NCBI GenBank assembly: GCA_032622095.1
Contig: CP136061.1
Span: 18,106,991 to 18,170,990 of the forward strand
DNA: 64,000 bases
Reading direction: 5' to 3'
Source: Siphonodentalium dalli
Taxonomy: Eukaryota > Mollusca > Scaphopoda > Gadilida > Siphonodentaliidae
Numbering within the stretch: position 1 is the first letter of the stretch; each line of letters begins with the position of its first letter. The translations under genes were made by a program, and so were the position numbers. A model generated the notes under the pieces. That model was not told the DNA's origin. It was given only the letters and a program-made list of their open reading frames with translations, and made no database searches. Below are positions 10,975 to 23,355 of this stretch, piece by piece.

Positions 10975-12990
10975 TTATGCTTTAATCTGGATTGAAGCTT
11001 CCTCTGGTACAACAGTGTTAACACTCAAGGTGCTGTTACTGGCTTTAGTTACTCTCATAAGAACGGCATAGGCGTTTTTGTCTTCCGAAGTGTTCATTAG
11101 CGGAAGTGTGGGTGCAGTGAAGAGATTTTTGTCAAACAACTCGATAATCTCTTTCTCCGGGTGAAGAATTCTGGTTCTCGAATTTATTTCGCGTGATGAC
11201 AGTCGTCGTTTCTTCAGTGGTTGAGGTGTGTTGATCTCCATATCTTCATATACAGCTTCACTAGAGTTCTCATGGTTTTCTACATTTGCATTTAGTACCT
11301 TTTCTTGTCTATGTATTTCAATTCGCCTATTGCGGCGTTTACATAACCCATGCCATATTTCATGTTTAAATTCAGTAATACAGCATAGCGATATAACCAG
11401 TGGAACAAGAAATAGAAAGTATAAGAATTTTGAAAATGAGTTTGAGGTTGGAGTAAGGACTACTAGACTATCCAAAGAATTTACAAGTTGCTTAAGAGGG
11501 ATCTTATCAACTAACTTCAGTGGCTCTGGAAAAGTTAAGTTTGTATAGTTTGGTAATTTCTCTAAGAGTGGTTTCCATAAGTGGAATCTAGAAGTATTAA
11601 ATGTTGATAAAATTTTACTATGAAAGGCATCCACTACTTTAGAGTTGTTTCCTTCATAATAACTTTCAAACGTAAAGCTATGTGTGGATGCTGAGCAAAT
11701 TGGTTTTAGTTCTAATAGTCCGATGGGAGGGTTTATTTTTATTTGATAAGGGTCTTTTATGTTTGTACAGTCCATGTAAAAGGTTAGTTGTTCTTTTGTA
11801 CTTAATACGTAAAGTCCTTTGTTTATTTGAGTTACGTATGGAAAAAATATTTGGTTTAACATCTACTACACATCTTTTCTCTATTGATTTACTGTCGTAT
11901 ATGAATAATGCTACATGGCAAGTTTTCATTTCTTCCACATCTCTAATAAGTCCATTAAATTTACAATACTTTAACTTATCCTCAGCACATCGTGATGTTT
12001 CTTGTAAATTTACATATTGAGTTCTGCAATGGTTTAAAATTAACGTTGAAGTGCCTAATCGATATTCCGCTATCATTTGATTTAAGTATGGTTTTAAAGT
12101 CTTCTCACTTATTGTATAAGGTAAAGAATGTATTTTAAATACCTCATAATTGTTTTTAACATTTAGAAGTGGTATTTTAATTATTATAGCTATTTGACTT
12201 TTAGATAACACAGCATTACAAGTTTCTGCTGTTGGGTTAAAAGGTAATTTTAGGTGATCTGGGAGTTTCTGTTTAATATCTCTAATCATTTGTCTTAAAA
12301 AATGTATCCTAATTACACTTGGTGATATTCGTTTAGAGGTTAGAATACTTAATTGCATGTGCAGATGTTCTATGTAAAACCTTGCGGATGTTACCATTTA
12401 ATTTACCTCGTCCACAAATAATTCCAAGTTATGATGTACACTAGTATAATATTCTATTTTTAGAATTCTTAGATGTTGTTGATTAGTGCAAGTGCAGTTT
12501 TATTCTCTACAACTTTAACATTTGTACCAATTGGTTTATTCTTTGCCTATTTTCTTTAAGCAAATTCCTAGTAGCATCCATTATACTGAAACTTTCTTGT
12601 AACGCATGTTGAATTGTATTTTGGTTTTGTCCTAGTTTATTTATATTGGAATTTATGTTTTGTAGGTCTGCAGTACTACCAGTACCAAAGAGCCATGAAA
12701 GACATTCTCCTATAAATGGAAGTGCTTTACGTATTCCTGTAGTTTTACCATGTAAACTTTTATACTCCGTGAATTGAACTAGTATTTCCAAGTACTGTGC
12801 TTTTAATGCCTTTAATTCCGATTGTAATCCTTGAAAGGTTATTTGGAATTCTTCTTGAACTGTTCCATTGGAGAAAACATTCTACGTGGGTATTTATTTG
12901 TTGCATCTTCGATATGGTTTTGAGTTTGTATTTGTTCTGATATGAAATTTAGATAGTTTTAATAGACCTTAATGTCTATTACAAATATCA
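10975..12990 (-). pseudogene. Retroelement env remnant (class I fusion-glycoprotein-like)
   Basis: Minus-strand open blocks at 12507-12791, 11678-12397 and 10975-11862 follow one another like a broken envelope gene. The first block has a Gly/Phe-rich stretch (LPFIGECLSWLFGTG) followed by an Asn/Gln-rich heptad-like helix. That layout is typical of the fusion-peptide region of errantivirus/baculovirus F-type Env. The last block has a hydrophobic anchor (FSKFLYFLFLVPLVISLCC, about residues 143-161) and a long charged cytoplasmic tail. Frame changes near 11850 and stops plus a frame change at 12400-12500 make it inactive as it stands. No intact start or signal peptide was found. In such elements Env would mediate membrane fusion. 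Confidence 0.65.
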
Positions 12991-13796
12991 TAATCCAGTC
13001 TGAATTGGTTAAGGTTATATCTTTTATTTTCTTGATCTTGACATCTTTTATCTGTGAACAGAGTAAAAATATTTTAAGTATTAGTATTTTATATAGTTTT
13101 CTTGTAAGTATATATTGTATGCCTGTATAGTGTTAAATGTAACTGTTTGCTAGCAATCTATCTGGGAGATTGATCAGATCTCCAAACTATCCATCTGCCA
13201 AACCGTTATATCCTTTAGTCAGTTACCATGCTATTCCTAATTGTGGTTACATATGGAAATGCATTTATGATAGTGAATGATGAATATAAGTATGATTTCT
13301 TATTTTGTTATTATTTAGCATAATTATTTTTAACTACCATTTTACACCAGCCGTTATATATAGGGGCTTTTGCAAAGGGAGATAGTTAAAATGACCAAGG
13401 TCACACTCCATAAATATGTTAGATGTTAACTTTCCCAATTACATTTAACCCCACCAGTTTAATTGGTGCCAAGGTTTCGAAAACTCAATTACAAATGCCC
13501 TTATTATTTAAAAATAGGTTACTGCAACAGGGAAAGGAAAAATGAAAAACAAAAATTATATGTGTTTTTGCAAAAAGTATGGAGCCTCATAAGGTATACC
13601 TCCCTATGTAAAAGTTCTTTACATAGAAAAGAAGTGAAGAAAAAGGAGTGGCGACATACAGAAAACGCCAACCTACTTACTAATGGAGTACTGTTAAAAT
13701 CGGTAATGGTCAGTATATATCAACTTTAAATCTACGTTTCCTAGACATTAGTAAGGAAAATAGGAAAAATGGGAAAGGAACAGCACAGAAAGGTGT
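12991..13796. other. Env-integrase spacer, no gene seen
   Basis: AT-rich; a + strand 88-codon frame at 13463-13729 has no recognisable similarity and opposes the retroelement genes, so it is left out. Confidence 0.45.
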
Positions 13797-15261
13797 TTAG
13801 ACCTCCATGGGTGATGGCTGATCTCCGGCTACTGGAGTAACATCGTCCACTACGTCTGATGCAGCAGTGAGGTAACCCTCAAAATCATTGAGTGACTGAG
13901 CATGATCGAACCCTGCCGACTCAGTGTCATCAGAACTCGTACCTGCTATATCATTAATGAGGAGAGGTTTAAGTGGCAGCAATTCCGTATCTGAGTTTAA
14001 TTGAGGCTGAACGTATTTAGTAGCCCTTAACGTTTTAGCTAGATCCATTAAAGGAATATTTCCATCATCTGTAAAATTATTATGTTTATTTTTATACCTC
14101 TTAGCAAGACATGCTAAAGGCATGTTTTCTTCGGAATCAGAGGAGTCTGAAGAACTAGGAGGCACATCATAGTGTTGAGCTCGTACTGCGTGACCTTTTT
14201 CCTCTTTAGTGGGCACTTGACAATCAAGTGGAGCCCTACATAAATGCTCTGCATGACATTTAGTTTCATAGCCAGTGAGTTGATTACGAATACCATAACT
14301 CACTGGTGAAGTTTTAGCAGTGACCCGATAATGTGGTAACCATTTTGTAGCTAGTATATTTCTGGTTCAATTATCCTTATAATAAACCGGATCACCAACT
14401 TCATAACTAATATCCTTAGCATTTTTATAAGCGTATTGCTTTTGACGTTTCTTAACAGATTTAAAGTGTCTATGCACTAATCAAAATGATCGATGCATTT
14501 CTTTAAGGGCAACTTTATGAATGTCGTCACCCATCTACTTCTTATGTGGTTTTAACAAGTTATCCAATGGTAATACGGATCTCGGTTATACAACAGATAA
14601 AATGGCGGATATTTAGTTGATTCGTTCACATTAAATCTAATAGATGCTAGAGTTTGATTAAGATGGAGATCCCATACTTCTAACTGAATTTCTATTAGTT
14701 TGGACAGAACATCATGGAGCATCTTATGAAATCGTTCTACTCGAGCATTCGCTTGTGGGTGATAGAACGAAGTTCTGACATGGGAAATATTTAATTCCTT
14801 TAAAACATATTGCATAATTTGATTACAATTTTCAGATCCATCGTCGGTTAGGAGTTCTAAGGGTCCAGAATAGTGTGGAAAGATTTGATCCATTAATAAT
14901 TGTGCTATTATTTGAGCGGTCTTATCTGGAATTGCGAAACTTTCAGGCCAACCACTATACAAATCAATGAATGTGGTGATGTACTTGTTACCTGAGAGCG
15001 TAGTTGTATAGGGTCCAGAAAGATCTGATCCTATTTTGGCGAATGGATATGGAAAGATACCGTGTCTTGCAAGGGAGGTTTAATTTCCTTAAGATTTCTA
15101 CTTTTATAAATAATGCAAGTATCACAGTGTTGATAAATATCTTTATATAAATTCTTCCAATATTTTAATTTGAAGGAGGGGAACATTTTATCTGTCTCGA
15201 CATGCCCATTATTATTGTGATACTGTTGTAATATGATGATTGAAGATGCTGAGGAATGCAT
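13797..15261 (-). pseudogene. Retroelement integrase, broken
   Basis: Three minus-strand blocks. 15031-15261 holds the N-terminal zinc-binding HHCC region (H-x-x-x-N-x-H, then CDTCIIYKS). 14552-14962 holds the catalytic core with ELLTDDGSEN around the second acidic residue and FYHPQANARVERFHK carrying the glutamate. 13797-14303 is an acidic, Ser/Asp-rich C-terminal tail. The segment between 14303 and 14450 keeps an SH3-like basic stretch but has an in-frame stop. Integrase would insert the element's cDNA into the host genome; stops between the blocks mean this copy is dead. Order after RT/RNase H is that of Ty3/gypsy. Confidence 0.75.
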
Positions 15262-15365
15262 ATTCTAAGTTTAGGATCATCTTTGGCATCACTAATGTAA
15301 TGCAATATGCCTTGTATTATGATATATTTATCCCAAATAGATGGTGGTGGTTTAGAACTATTGTG

Positions 15366-17035
15366 TTATTTCTTAAATTCGACTATGTCTTCATCCTTGT
15401 CCTGTTCAACACCCATGTTATAACCAGGTATCTGTAGATTAGCCATTGTAGGTAATTCATTATCAGATATCTCACAAGCAACAGAGTCTTTAGGGTTAAA
15501 TTTGTTAGAGTTTAACGTTGCTATTTTATAAGCTTTATTACTTATGTCATGTTCTTCCTGCTCAGTGTTAGTGGTGTCTTTGACATCATTAAGTGGTATG
15601 TGTGAGAGCATATCAGCACAAAAGTTTAGTCGTCCAGGTATATATTCTATTTTACAGTTATAACCAGTTATATCCAATACCCATTTTTGTAACTTTTTGT
15701 TCGAACTAAATGGACCATTGAGTTAGTATTATAATGTGTATGGTCTGTTTTTATAATGAAATGTGCATTACTTAAATAATGATGAAACTTCTTAAGTGCA
15801 TAATGAATTGCAAAACATTCTTTTTCAATGGTCGCCCATCGTTGTTGAGTATCACTTAATTTATGTGATAAATAATAGATTGGTTTTTCTTCTGCCAGGT
15901 GTAAGTTAACTAGATGTTCATCCTTGTCTAATGGTTGAGTAAGACAAGCGCCTACACAATTTTGACTAGCATCTGTATACAAAATGTATGGTTTATTTAT
16001 ATCTGGGTAGCCTAAACAACCAATGGTGGTTAACCCATTTTTAAGGGCATCAGAGCTTCTTTGACACTCTGGTGTCCATTTAAATGTAGCATATTTTCTT
16101 GTTAATGCAATTAGTGATATAGCAATGGAGCTAAACGAAGGTATAAACCTACGATAGTAACCTACCATTCCAATAAAAGAACGTATGCCATGGACAGTAG
16201 TAGGCGGAGCTAAGTTACAAATTATTTCAACTTTCTTCATGTCTGGTTTAACTCTATTTTCATTTATCACAAAGCCAAGATAGTTTGTTTGATTTTTAAA
16301 GAAGCTGCATTTCTTTATTTTCATTTTTTAGATTATGGTCGCGCAGGCGATCAAATACATTTTGAATATGTTGAAGATGATCTTTTGTATTCTTGCTAAA
16401 TATTAAAATATCGTCTAAGTAGGCCAAAGCATAGTCTTGCATACCACCTAAGACTACACCCATAAGCTCTTGAAACAGCTAAGGGGCGTCTACAAGTCCA
16501 AAAGGCATAACCTTAAAGGAATATTGACCTTTGTGACACACGAATCTACTTTTTTCTTGAGCAGCTTCATCTAATTTTATCTGCCAATAGCCACTCTTAT
16601 AAGATCTAGTGCTGAGAAGATTCTTGACCCATTTAATGAGTTTAAAAGGCCATCTATGACAGAAAGAGGCCAACTAACTATTTTTATTATTGCATTGAGC
16701 CTCCGAAAGTCAACAGAGAAGCGTTGTGATCTTCTTCCTTGCCTACTAATAAGCAAGGGAAAGCCCAAGGTGACCTTGACCTTTTGATGAGCCCAGATTC
16801 TAGCATATCATCTACTGCGTTATCCATAATTTGTCGTTTTTGGAGTGGTACACGATCGGGTTTCATTTTAATCGGAGTTTATCCCTGTGTATTTATTGAC
16901 ATTTTAACTGTATCAGTAAACTGTAATTGAGCATCATTGGCTGCAAACAAATCTTCATTTTGAATTAACGAGTGTTTTATTAAATCCATCATTTGGTGCA
17001 TCTATTCAATTTAATATGACTCTCCATTCTATCAA
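15366..17035 (-). pseudogene. Retroelement reverse transcriptase-RNase H, broken
   Basis: Minus-strand fragments in order: RT fingers/palm (FSVDFRRLNAI near 16700; SGYWQIKLDE and VMPFGL near 16500-16600), the catalytic box YLDD near 16420, connection and RNase H (15668-16324, with YLGFVI, GYYRRFIP, TDASQNCVGACL, EKECFAIHYAL), and the RNase H end (15366-15677, IEYIPGRLNFCADMLS). The motif set is Ty3/gypsy. Frame changes near 15670, 16330 and 16570 break the gene. A 2.1 kb foreign block separates it from the protease end at 19119. RT copies the element RNA into DNA and RNase H removes the RNA strand. Confidence 0.85.
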
Positions 17036-19117
17036 TAATATTTTGTTAAAGGATTACTATCCTCATGAAACAACAAAACTCTATCGGAAAGCCACCCCAT
17101 TGTGATCACAATGATCCAAGTCCCATAAAAATCGCGTAATAAATAAGCCGAGAAATAAATAAATAATACCACCACCGGTTGTCGGCTATCTCCGTCGCAA
17201 AACCTTGCATGACGTCAAGCGAGGTAAACTAATTAAAAACAGGGAATCGGAGTCGGAGTTAATTATGTCTACCTATATGGCGATGGAAAATCCGGAATCG
17301 ACATCAGCTGCGGGTACACATGGTGAATTGTCATCGCACGGTGAGTTATCTTCACTTGTGATTTGTCTTAAGTGCTGTTTGGAAAGTTACGGTATTGTTT
17401 TGACAAAAAATATAGAGGGACGATTGAGCGGGGTAGATAACACTTTCGTATAAAGCTTATAAAAACACGAGCCGGCATGTGAACTTTATTCGGGTGCGTG
17501 TTCGCGATGTTGTTTTAATTTTCCGTATATATGCCCCGAGTGTCCCGTATTTACAATCATTCATTCATTCTAGTGACTCTCAGTTAGGCATATGCTGTAT
17601 TCATTTCCAAACGATGTTCGTTTACGTGACATTTGGCAGGATTTCTGTGGGAAACTCGTTGCGCAAAATCAGAAACCGATTACATATACCAAATAAAGAG
17701 CGTTTAATTTGACGAGTCAGTCATGGTTACGAATACATACAATTGCAGTTAAAGTGGGGAGTATGTTGATGAATAATTCACGATGACAACTATTCTAAGT
17801 CCCCATTTCCTTCACCATGGCTCAATAAAGAGCGTTCCATGTTAAGAGTTTTCCTAATATGGTACGAATAAAAAGAGTTTAGTAAATCGGAAATTGCTAT
17901 GACAATGATGGAAGGATATATAAAGCATGCATATCGGAAGTTCATGTACATGTATTGACCTGTATTGTTGTAATCAGTAAACAATCACTAGAACAACTGT
18001 TCTAAGTCGAGTCCCTTTACCTTGACACAATAAATAGCGTTCACTATTACGATATATTGCGAATAAAGAGCACTTGAATATGTGATTCAATATTAAACCG
18101 GATTATTATCCCTCCTTCAAAAAGTGTTATATATGATTGGATGTTTAAACGAACCACGGCGAACATTTATATATTTTATAACCCTATTGTTATGCGTAAT
18201 TGACACATAGAGGTCGATTTATGACCTGGATATTCAATAGACCGCATCGCTAGAGTGCTAATTTTATAGGCCAATAACCATGCATAGATGCAGTGAATTT
18301 CCATCAGTGACAGTCGGCTAGATTGTTTTGGGGTGGGGGAAGCAATATTCCGAAATATATATAAACACCATATTGCCCAAATATATACATGATTCATAAC
18401 CAAGGAAAAATGAACTTATCATATCATATTGGTAATGAATGACTTGATTATAATTGATTAAATCCGACAGCAATAAACCAATTTTGTGTTGTTTTACCGC
18501 GTTACGATAAATTAAAACGAAATGCTCTTTATTGACACACGACTAATGGCATCTGGAAATTGGAATGTTTACGAGATGATAATTGCCTAATAACTGTGCA
18601 AGTCTTCGCGTATATATGCAATCGTGATATGCATATATAATATAACTTGGACTATTCCGGTAACGAAAAAATATATATAAACACGAGCACGCGTTTATAT
18701 ATAGATAAATGCGCGCAAAACTGAATAATATACGGGCATGGCTTTATAGTAACAACACATCGCGATACATATAATAATAGTAATAATAACACGATAAAGA
18801 CATTTAATTACGAGAAAGGCGATGTTTTCGGCGAAGTTTTGCATTCGCAGTGTGATAACGCGACAATCTTCAAAGGCCGCGATCGACTACATGCAAACTT
18901 AAAATACCGCCGTCGCGTATCTATGCGTTGTCAATGAGTTACCACGTGATCGATCACGTGCTATGCTTCTGTTTTCATGTGACAATCACGTGATTGGGCT
19001 GATGATCACGTGACTTCGTCTACAACAAAATCTTCGGCTAACTTCGGAATTTTTTTTAATCGTTATAAAAATAACGATTGGCGGCCGAATATTAGATTAT
19101 ATGCGCCCAATGGACAT
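17036..19117. other. 2.1 kb foreign insertion inside pol
   Basis: Pol coding similarity stops near 17036 and resumes near 19119. The interval has no retroviral motif. It contains repeats of an AATAAAGAGCGTTT-like word (about 17693, 17825, 17866, 18028, 18062, and inverted near 18520), a CpG-rich stretch at 18820-18930, and four CACGTG sites. An 82-codon + frame at 17205-17453 is open but unrecognised. No terminal inverted repeats or target duplication are clear, so how it arrived is unknown. Confidence 0.55.
18943..19012. promoter_or_regulatory. Cluster of four E-box (CACGTG) sites
   Basis: CACGTG occurs at 18943, 18955, 18987 and 19007. The first two form an 18 bp perfect palindrome (CACGTGATCGATCACGTG), and the last two read ATCACGTGAT and ATCACGTGAC. 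Such sites bind bHLH-leucine-zipper factors (USF, MITF/TFE, MYC families). Four in 70 bp of AT-rich DNA is unlikely by chance, but regulatory use is inference. Confidence 0.45.
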
Positions 19118-19118
19118 T

Positions 19119-19860
19119 TTATATATATATTATCGGTATATTGAAAGAAAATAATATTGTTTTTTCAGGACCGTATTCCTTTAAGTAGTTTTGGTAGTTT
19201 GTTAATTCTGAAGAAGTGTGGATTTCATTCATTTCATTTTGATGAACTGATTCCACTTGTCCAACTATACATCCTCTTTTGAGTTTATAAAATTTATCTG
19301 TTTCATTAACTATTAACACTGTTAATGTTTTCTTGGAAGTCTGGCCTATTTCAGTTATGGAGTCATTTATCATTAGTCCCGGTTGCTGCGATATAAATCC
19401 ATTATCTATTGAGGTGACTTGAGGTAAGGTGAATTAAACAAATCACAACAACCACCTACTATATTTACGGAACTTAATCAACAACTCTTTGGTTTTATAA
19501 CTGCTTCTGCTTTTAGACGGATTAGACAAGCAATTTGTGAGTCAGGAACCATAGGTACTAGCTTATGACCAATTCGAAGACATTGAAGATCAAAATAAAT
19601 CCTGACACAATTTCTTATCATCCAATCCGTTCCCAAGATTAAATTCCTAGAAACATTATCTACGACATAGAATGATTGACTGTTTAAGTCCATTCACTTT
19701 AAAGTTTTAGTTCACTTGACCTAAAACTTTTAATTGACCTCCAGTTACTGAGGACAAGTTTTCTATTTTCCTGTTCAATTTAGGCTTATCAGGTAAATTT
19801 TTATAAAGCCTATGACTTATTATTTAAACCTGAGCACCAGTATCTACCAGGCTTCTTAAA
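19119..19860 (-). pseudogene. Retroelement aspartic protease and pol linker, inactivated
   Basis: The active-site motif LVDTGAQV is readable at about 19820-19845 on the minus strand and is followed directly by a stop codon. The C-terminal protease motif RNLILGTDWMI is at about 19600-19640. A linker of 84 codons (19119-19373), with RGCIVGQVESV, continues toward RT. This kind of protease cleaves Gag-Pol; the stop beside the active site rules out activity in this copy. Confidence 0.75.
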
Positions 19861-20284
19861 CTTTGCTTACCTATGTATAAGATGATAATTGAAGGCACAC
19901 ATGTGCCTGTTGACTCTATATTCTTTCCAGTTGATTGATTATGTTTAGAGGGTTAATGTGTTTTAAGTTGTGTTTATGTACTTCAGTTATATGTGATCCT
20001 TTGTTATCATGTAATTGTTTACTTTATTTAACCATTCTGTCTTTTCTTTTTGTTTTAAACTCTCCATGGGTCTAATAGAATGTTTTTAGTGTTTTAATTT
20101 TAGCCTGATTGGTTTTGATAAGTAATTCATACTTATCATTAGCCTCTATCAAAGTATTTTTTTCATTTCTGCAGGTTTTTGTACCATGTCACCTAAGTGG
20201 GGCCTGAACAGCCTGTTTATGTTTATTTTTGAATTTAGTATCTAACTTTAACCTATCTTGGTTTGGTTTTGACTTCTTATTGTT

Positions 20285-20620
20285 CTAGGTATCTATGTCT
20301 TCACTTATCTGCTGATGACTACTTACCTGACCATCATTATACCTATTATCAGGGAACACAAACTTACCTTGGTGTTGCCTATTTTTATGTCCCTTTGATC
20401 TATTTGGTTTAGTATATTGCAATTGGCCTTGTTGAGAGTGCAATTCGAGATTGCGGTCACCTACTGACCTATCATGAATGGTTTTATCTAATGCTGCAGT
20501 GTGCTTTGGCAAGCTGCCAGAGTACAGTCCATTAATACTTTGTACATGGTATTTAGTGTTAGGATAACAGTTAGTTGCATTGTAAGCTGCGTATTTAGTT
20601 TGTTTCATGTTTAGCTTCAT
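20285..20620 (-). pseudogene. Gag C-terminal / gag-pro linker remnant
   Basis: A 111-codon minus-strand frame between gag and protease, rich in Gln, Asn, Lys and His, without recognised motifs. Position and composition fit a Gag tail or gag-pro spacer. The stretch 20621-20749 between it and the zinc-knuckle block has stops. Confidence 0.4.
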
Positions 20621-20749
20621 TTTAGGTTTATATAGTTTGTCCAGTCTTTAGAGATATATACCAATTTTGTAATTTTTGTATTTTATTGTTTAGGCCGTTT
20701 TTAGTTCTATGGTTTATAGTCTGCTTTGAGATCTGTGGCAAAACAAACT

Positions 20750-22168
20750 TTACAAGTTTTTTGCTGGGTTGGGCTTAAAGAAACATTGGGTTTCTCTATG
20801 GTTTCTATTCCTTCCACAATATTTACAAAATTGTAGTGTAAACGGCTTCTCATTTTCTTTTGATTTTTGGATCGAATTTATTGGTTTTGTTTTAAATTGA
20901 TTCTGTATCTGTGCTTGTCGTCCTATTAATTTGCAGAATGTACATTGTATGATTTTTGGAAAAATGTGGCCCACATCCATGGGTTCACATTCATCATCTT
21001 GAACTCTTGATTTTTGTTTTGGATATTTAAGCGCAAATCTCTTCTTGATATTAAATGTTCCCATAGCTATATTTGCTGCATTGTCAAGATTATTTGGATT
21101 TTCTCGTATTACTTTTAGTTTAAGGCTGTTATTCAACCCATCAACAAAATATCCCATTAATTGTGCATGCACAGGGTTCATATCCAATTCTAGCAGCTGA
21201 AAAGCGTCATCTGCTATCTGACGAATCATTTCTACATAGATATGAATATTCTCAGAGGGCAATTGTTTAATGGTCCTGAACATGGTTAATGCCTGCTGTG
21301 GGTCAGTGACATTAGCGAAATGAATTTTAAGCTGTTCTTTAATTCCATTCCATGTCGCTCGCGGGTGTTTATTTTTGAACTGTTGTAAATAATCTGTAAT
21401 GGGGCCTCTAGTCCTTTGCAAAGCCACTAACCATTTTTCATTATCAGGAGTACCAATTACTTGACAGTACCGTTCTACTTGTTTAATAAATTCCTTGAAT
21501 TTATTTCCATCACACTCATAGACATCTTTGCGCTTTGTGCTGCAGTTTGAGTCTTAATTGCTTGAGCGTGTGCTGGCAAATTTTGATTAAATCCTTCAAA
21601 TTGTGACCCGCCATATCAAATCAAGTCGTAAGTCGGGATTTTTTTTACCCTGGGCCAACGCATTCTCGTATATATGCGAGTCGACCATAGGTCGCCTCGC
21701 ATATATAAGAGAATGCATTGGCCTAACAATTTTTTATCATTTTTTTTAAATAAATGTTTCTTACAATGTTTAGGAGATAAAATAAAAAACATCCATTACC
21801 CTGCAGGGAGCCCCACACATATATAGAAGCATATAAAAGAGTGTCGTCTGCTCATGTTTGTCTGGGGCTCTGTATGGGTGAAATTATAAAATTGTTAAAG
21901 AATACAAGAAAACATTATTAAAATTGTAAAACATTGTTAGGCCAATGCATTCTCTTATATATGCGAGGCGACCTATGGTCGACTCGCATATATAAGAGAA
22001 TGCATTGGCACAGGGTAAAATAAATCCCGATTTACGACTGGATTTGATATGGCGGGTCACAAATGATGATTTAAGCCTTGTAAAACCATCCCCATTTGTT
22101 GATTCAAATTCATTTGAGGTGGGTGCTTGAGCCTGCATATCTTCATTATCTTCGGGAAGGGGGCACAT
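20750..22168 (-). pseudogene. Retroelement gag, split by a MITE
   Basis: The main block, 20750-21427, has a Retrotrans_gag-like capsid (ATWNGIKEQLKIHF, IKQLPSENIHIYVEM, GYFVDGLNNSLK). At the end is a zinc-knuckle-like CKYCGRNRNHRETQC, spaced C-x2-C-x5-H-x4-C, one residue longer than the canonical CCHC. The N-terminal end (about 22065-22168) is cut from the rest by a 460 bp MITE at 21602-22061. Gag would assemble the particle and package RNA. Confidence 0.75.
21602..22061. mobile_element. MITE with TGTGACCCGCC ends carrying two hairpin modules
   Basis: Terminal inverted repeats start TGTGACCCGCCATATC and extend about 50 bp, including an (A)AATCCCGA word, into two inverted copies of the 67 bp hairpin (21655-21721 and 21942-22008). 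It interrupts gag, so it is younger than the retroelement. A 3 bp AAT repeat flanks it (21599-21601, 22062-22064), which may be a target duplication or chance. It has no coding capacity, and its outer ends differ from the TTAA-type elements that carry the same hairpin. Confidence 0.8.
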
Positions 22169-22265
22169 TTTGTATATTCTGTTGAGCCAGAAGGTGTGCT
22201 CTTAATCTCCTTCTTCCATTATGTTATGATATGATTTATAGAAATGAACGTGTGTGTTGGTTGGT

Positions 22266-22693
22266 TTAGCAAATGAACAATGATCAATATTCGTCCCAGG
22301 TTTCTTCAATAGCAAACTGTTGAGCTGAGATTGTTTGTTTGAACGTTTCTGGAAATGGTGTGACTGACTGTGTGGGTTTATGTTCTTCCACGGGAGATTC
22401 TATTAAATAATGTTTATACTGGCATATTTAATTGATTTTATTTCCAAGTTATTTGTTTGAAAAGTTATTAATTTTATGACTGCCAATTTTTTTCCTACTA
22501 TATTTGGTTTATTATAAGTTCCTAATACTTCAGTTAATAGGATTAGATTATTACCAATGTCTTCCAGAACAGGTTTACACAAATTTTCAAAATTATTTCC
22601 ACTTATTTTAGTCGATAAGCAACTTATAGGTTTTCTCAGAAACAATTTTCCAATTTGATATCCCTCTTCTTGAGATATTATCTTCTCGGACAT
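22266..22693 (-). pseudogene. Retroelement ORF upstream of gag, frameshifted
   Basis: A minus-strand reading starts with ATG at 22693 and stays open to 22403. A neighbouring frame then continues in coding-like composition (Glu/Pro/Thr-rich) to a stop near 22280. It could be the true Gag N-terminus (matrix-like) or a separate accessory ORF. I do not recognise a domain. Confidence 0.4.
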
Positions 22694-22755
22694 ATGTTGA
22701 ATGTCTCAAAACAATATTTCCAGCTAATCTGCTGTGAAATGTTTTGTTATGTATG

Positions 22756-23355
22756 TCAATCGTCCTTAAAAGGTCTCTTAACACACAACCCAAATTCCGA
22801 TTGGTGCACAATGTTTGTTTCGTTGGTCCAAATTATTTGAAACACGAGATGAATGAATTCGCTGTGCACAAATGCATGTTTAGGAAATCTACCTTCAATC
22901 ACGTTTCCGTAACGTGTGCCTACTAATCTATGGAATCGTGGTTGAAGGAGCTCCACGTACTCTGTTAATGTTAAATTGAACAGATCGAAACAATCCGGCA
23001 AATAGCTCATGTAGATACTTGCATGACGTGTAGGAATTGAAGCAAAATAACACCTTCTAAGTAACCCAGTAGTCCACACTATCGACCCCGTGCCACAGGT
23101 GTCTATCTATCGCTAATTGGTTATTACAACCACATAAAGGATTTGACATAGACAAAAGAAAAAGTACTCACCAATATTTCCAGGCGAATCCGTATCACGC
23201 ACACCAATCAAAAACCACGTTGTGTAGCAGAGCAGAACTTCTTCCGTTGTGTAGGGACGTATGTCCGTATCGTCTTCACAAAGTAGTCGAGTTGTTGTGA
23301 AGATATTTTTAATTACAAAGAAATAATCTGTAAGTGTTATCTTTCGGAAAAACAC
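22756..23355 (-). CDS. Possible spliced accessory ORF starting inside the 5' LTR
   Basis: An open minus-strand frame begins with ATG at 23355, inside the LTR-like repeat, and reaches a strong donor (G|GTGAGTA, intron from 23171). An acceptor ATAG ends at 23103. Joining across this 69 bp intron keeps the frame and continues to a stop at 22756. The downstream part has a hydrophobic/aromatic composition (SIYMSYLPDCFDLFNLTL). I do not recognise the product. It could be an accessory retroelement gene, a captured host exon, or a host exon into which the LTR-like repeat extends. Confidence 0.35.

Noticed and set aside
21884-22168. 94-codon minus ORF read as one protein
   Set aside because: Only its start is gag-like; the rest runs into the inserted MITE.
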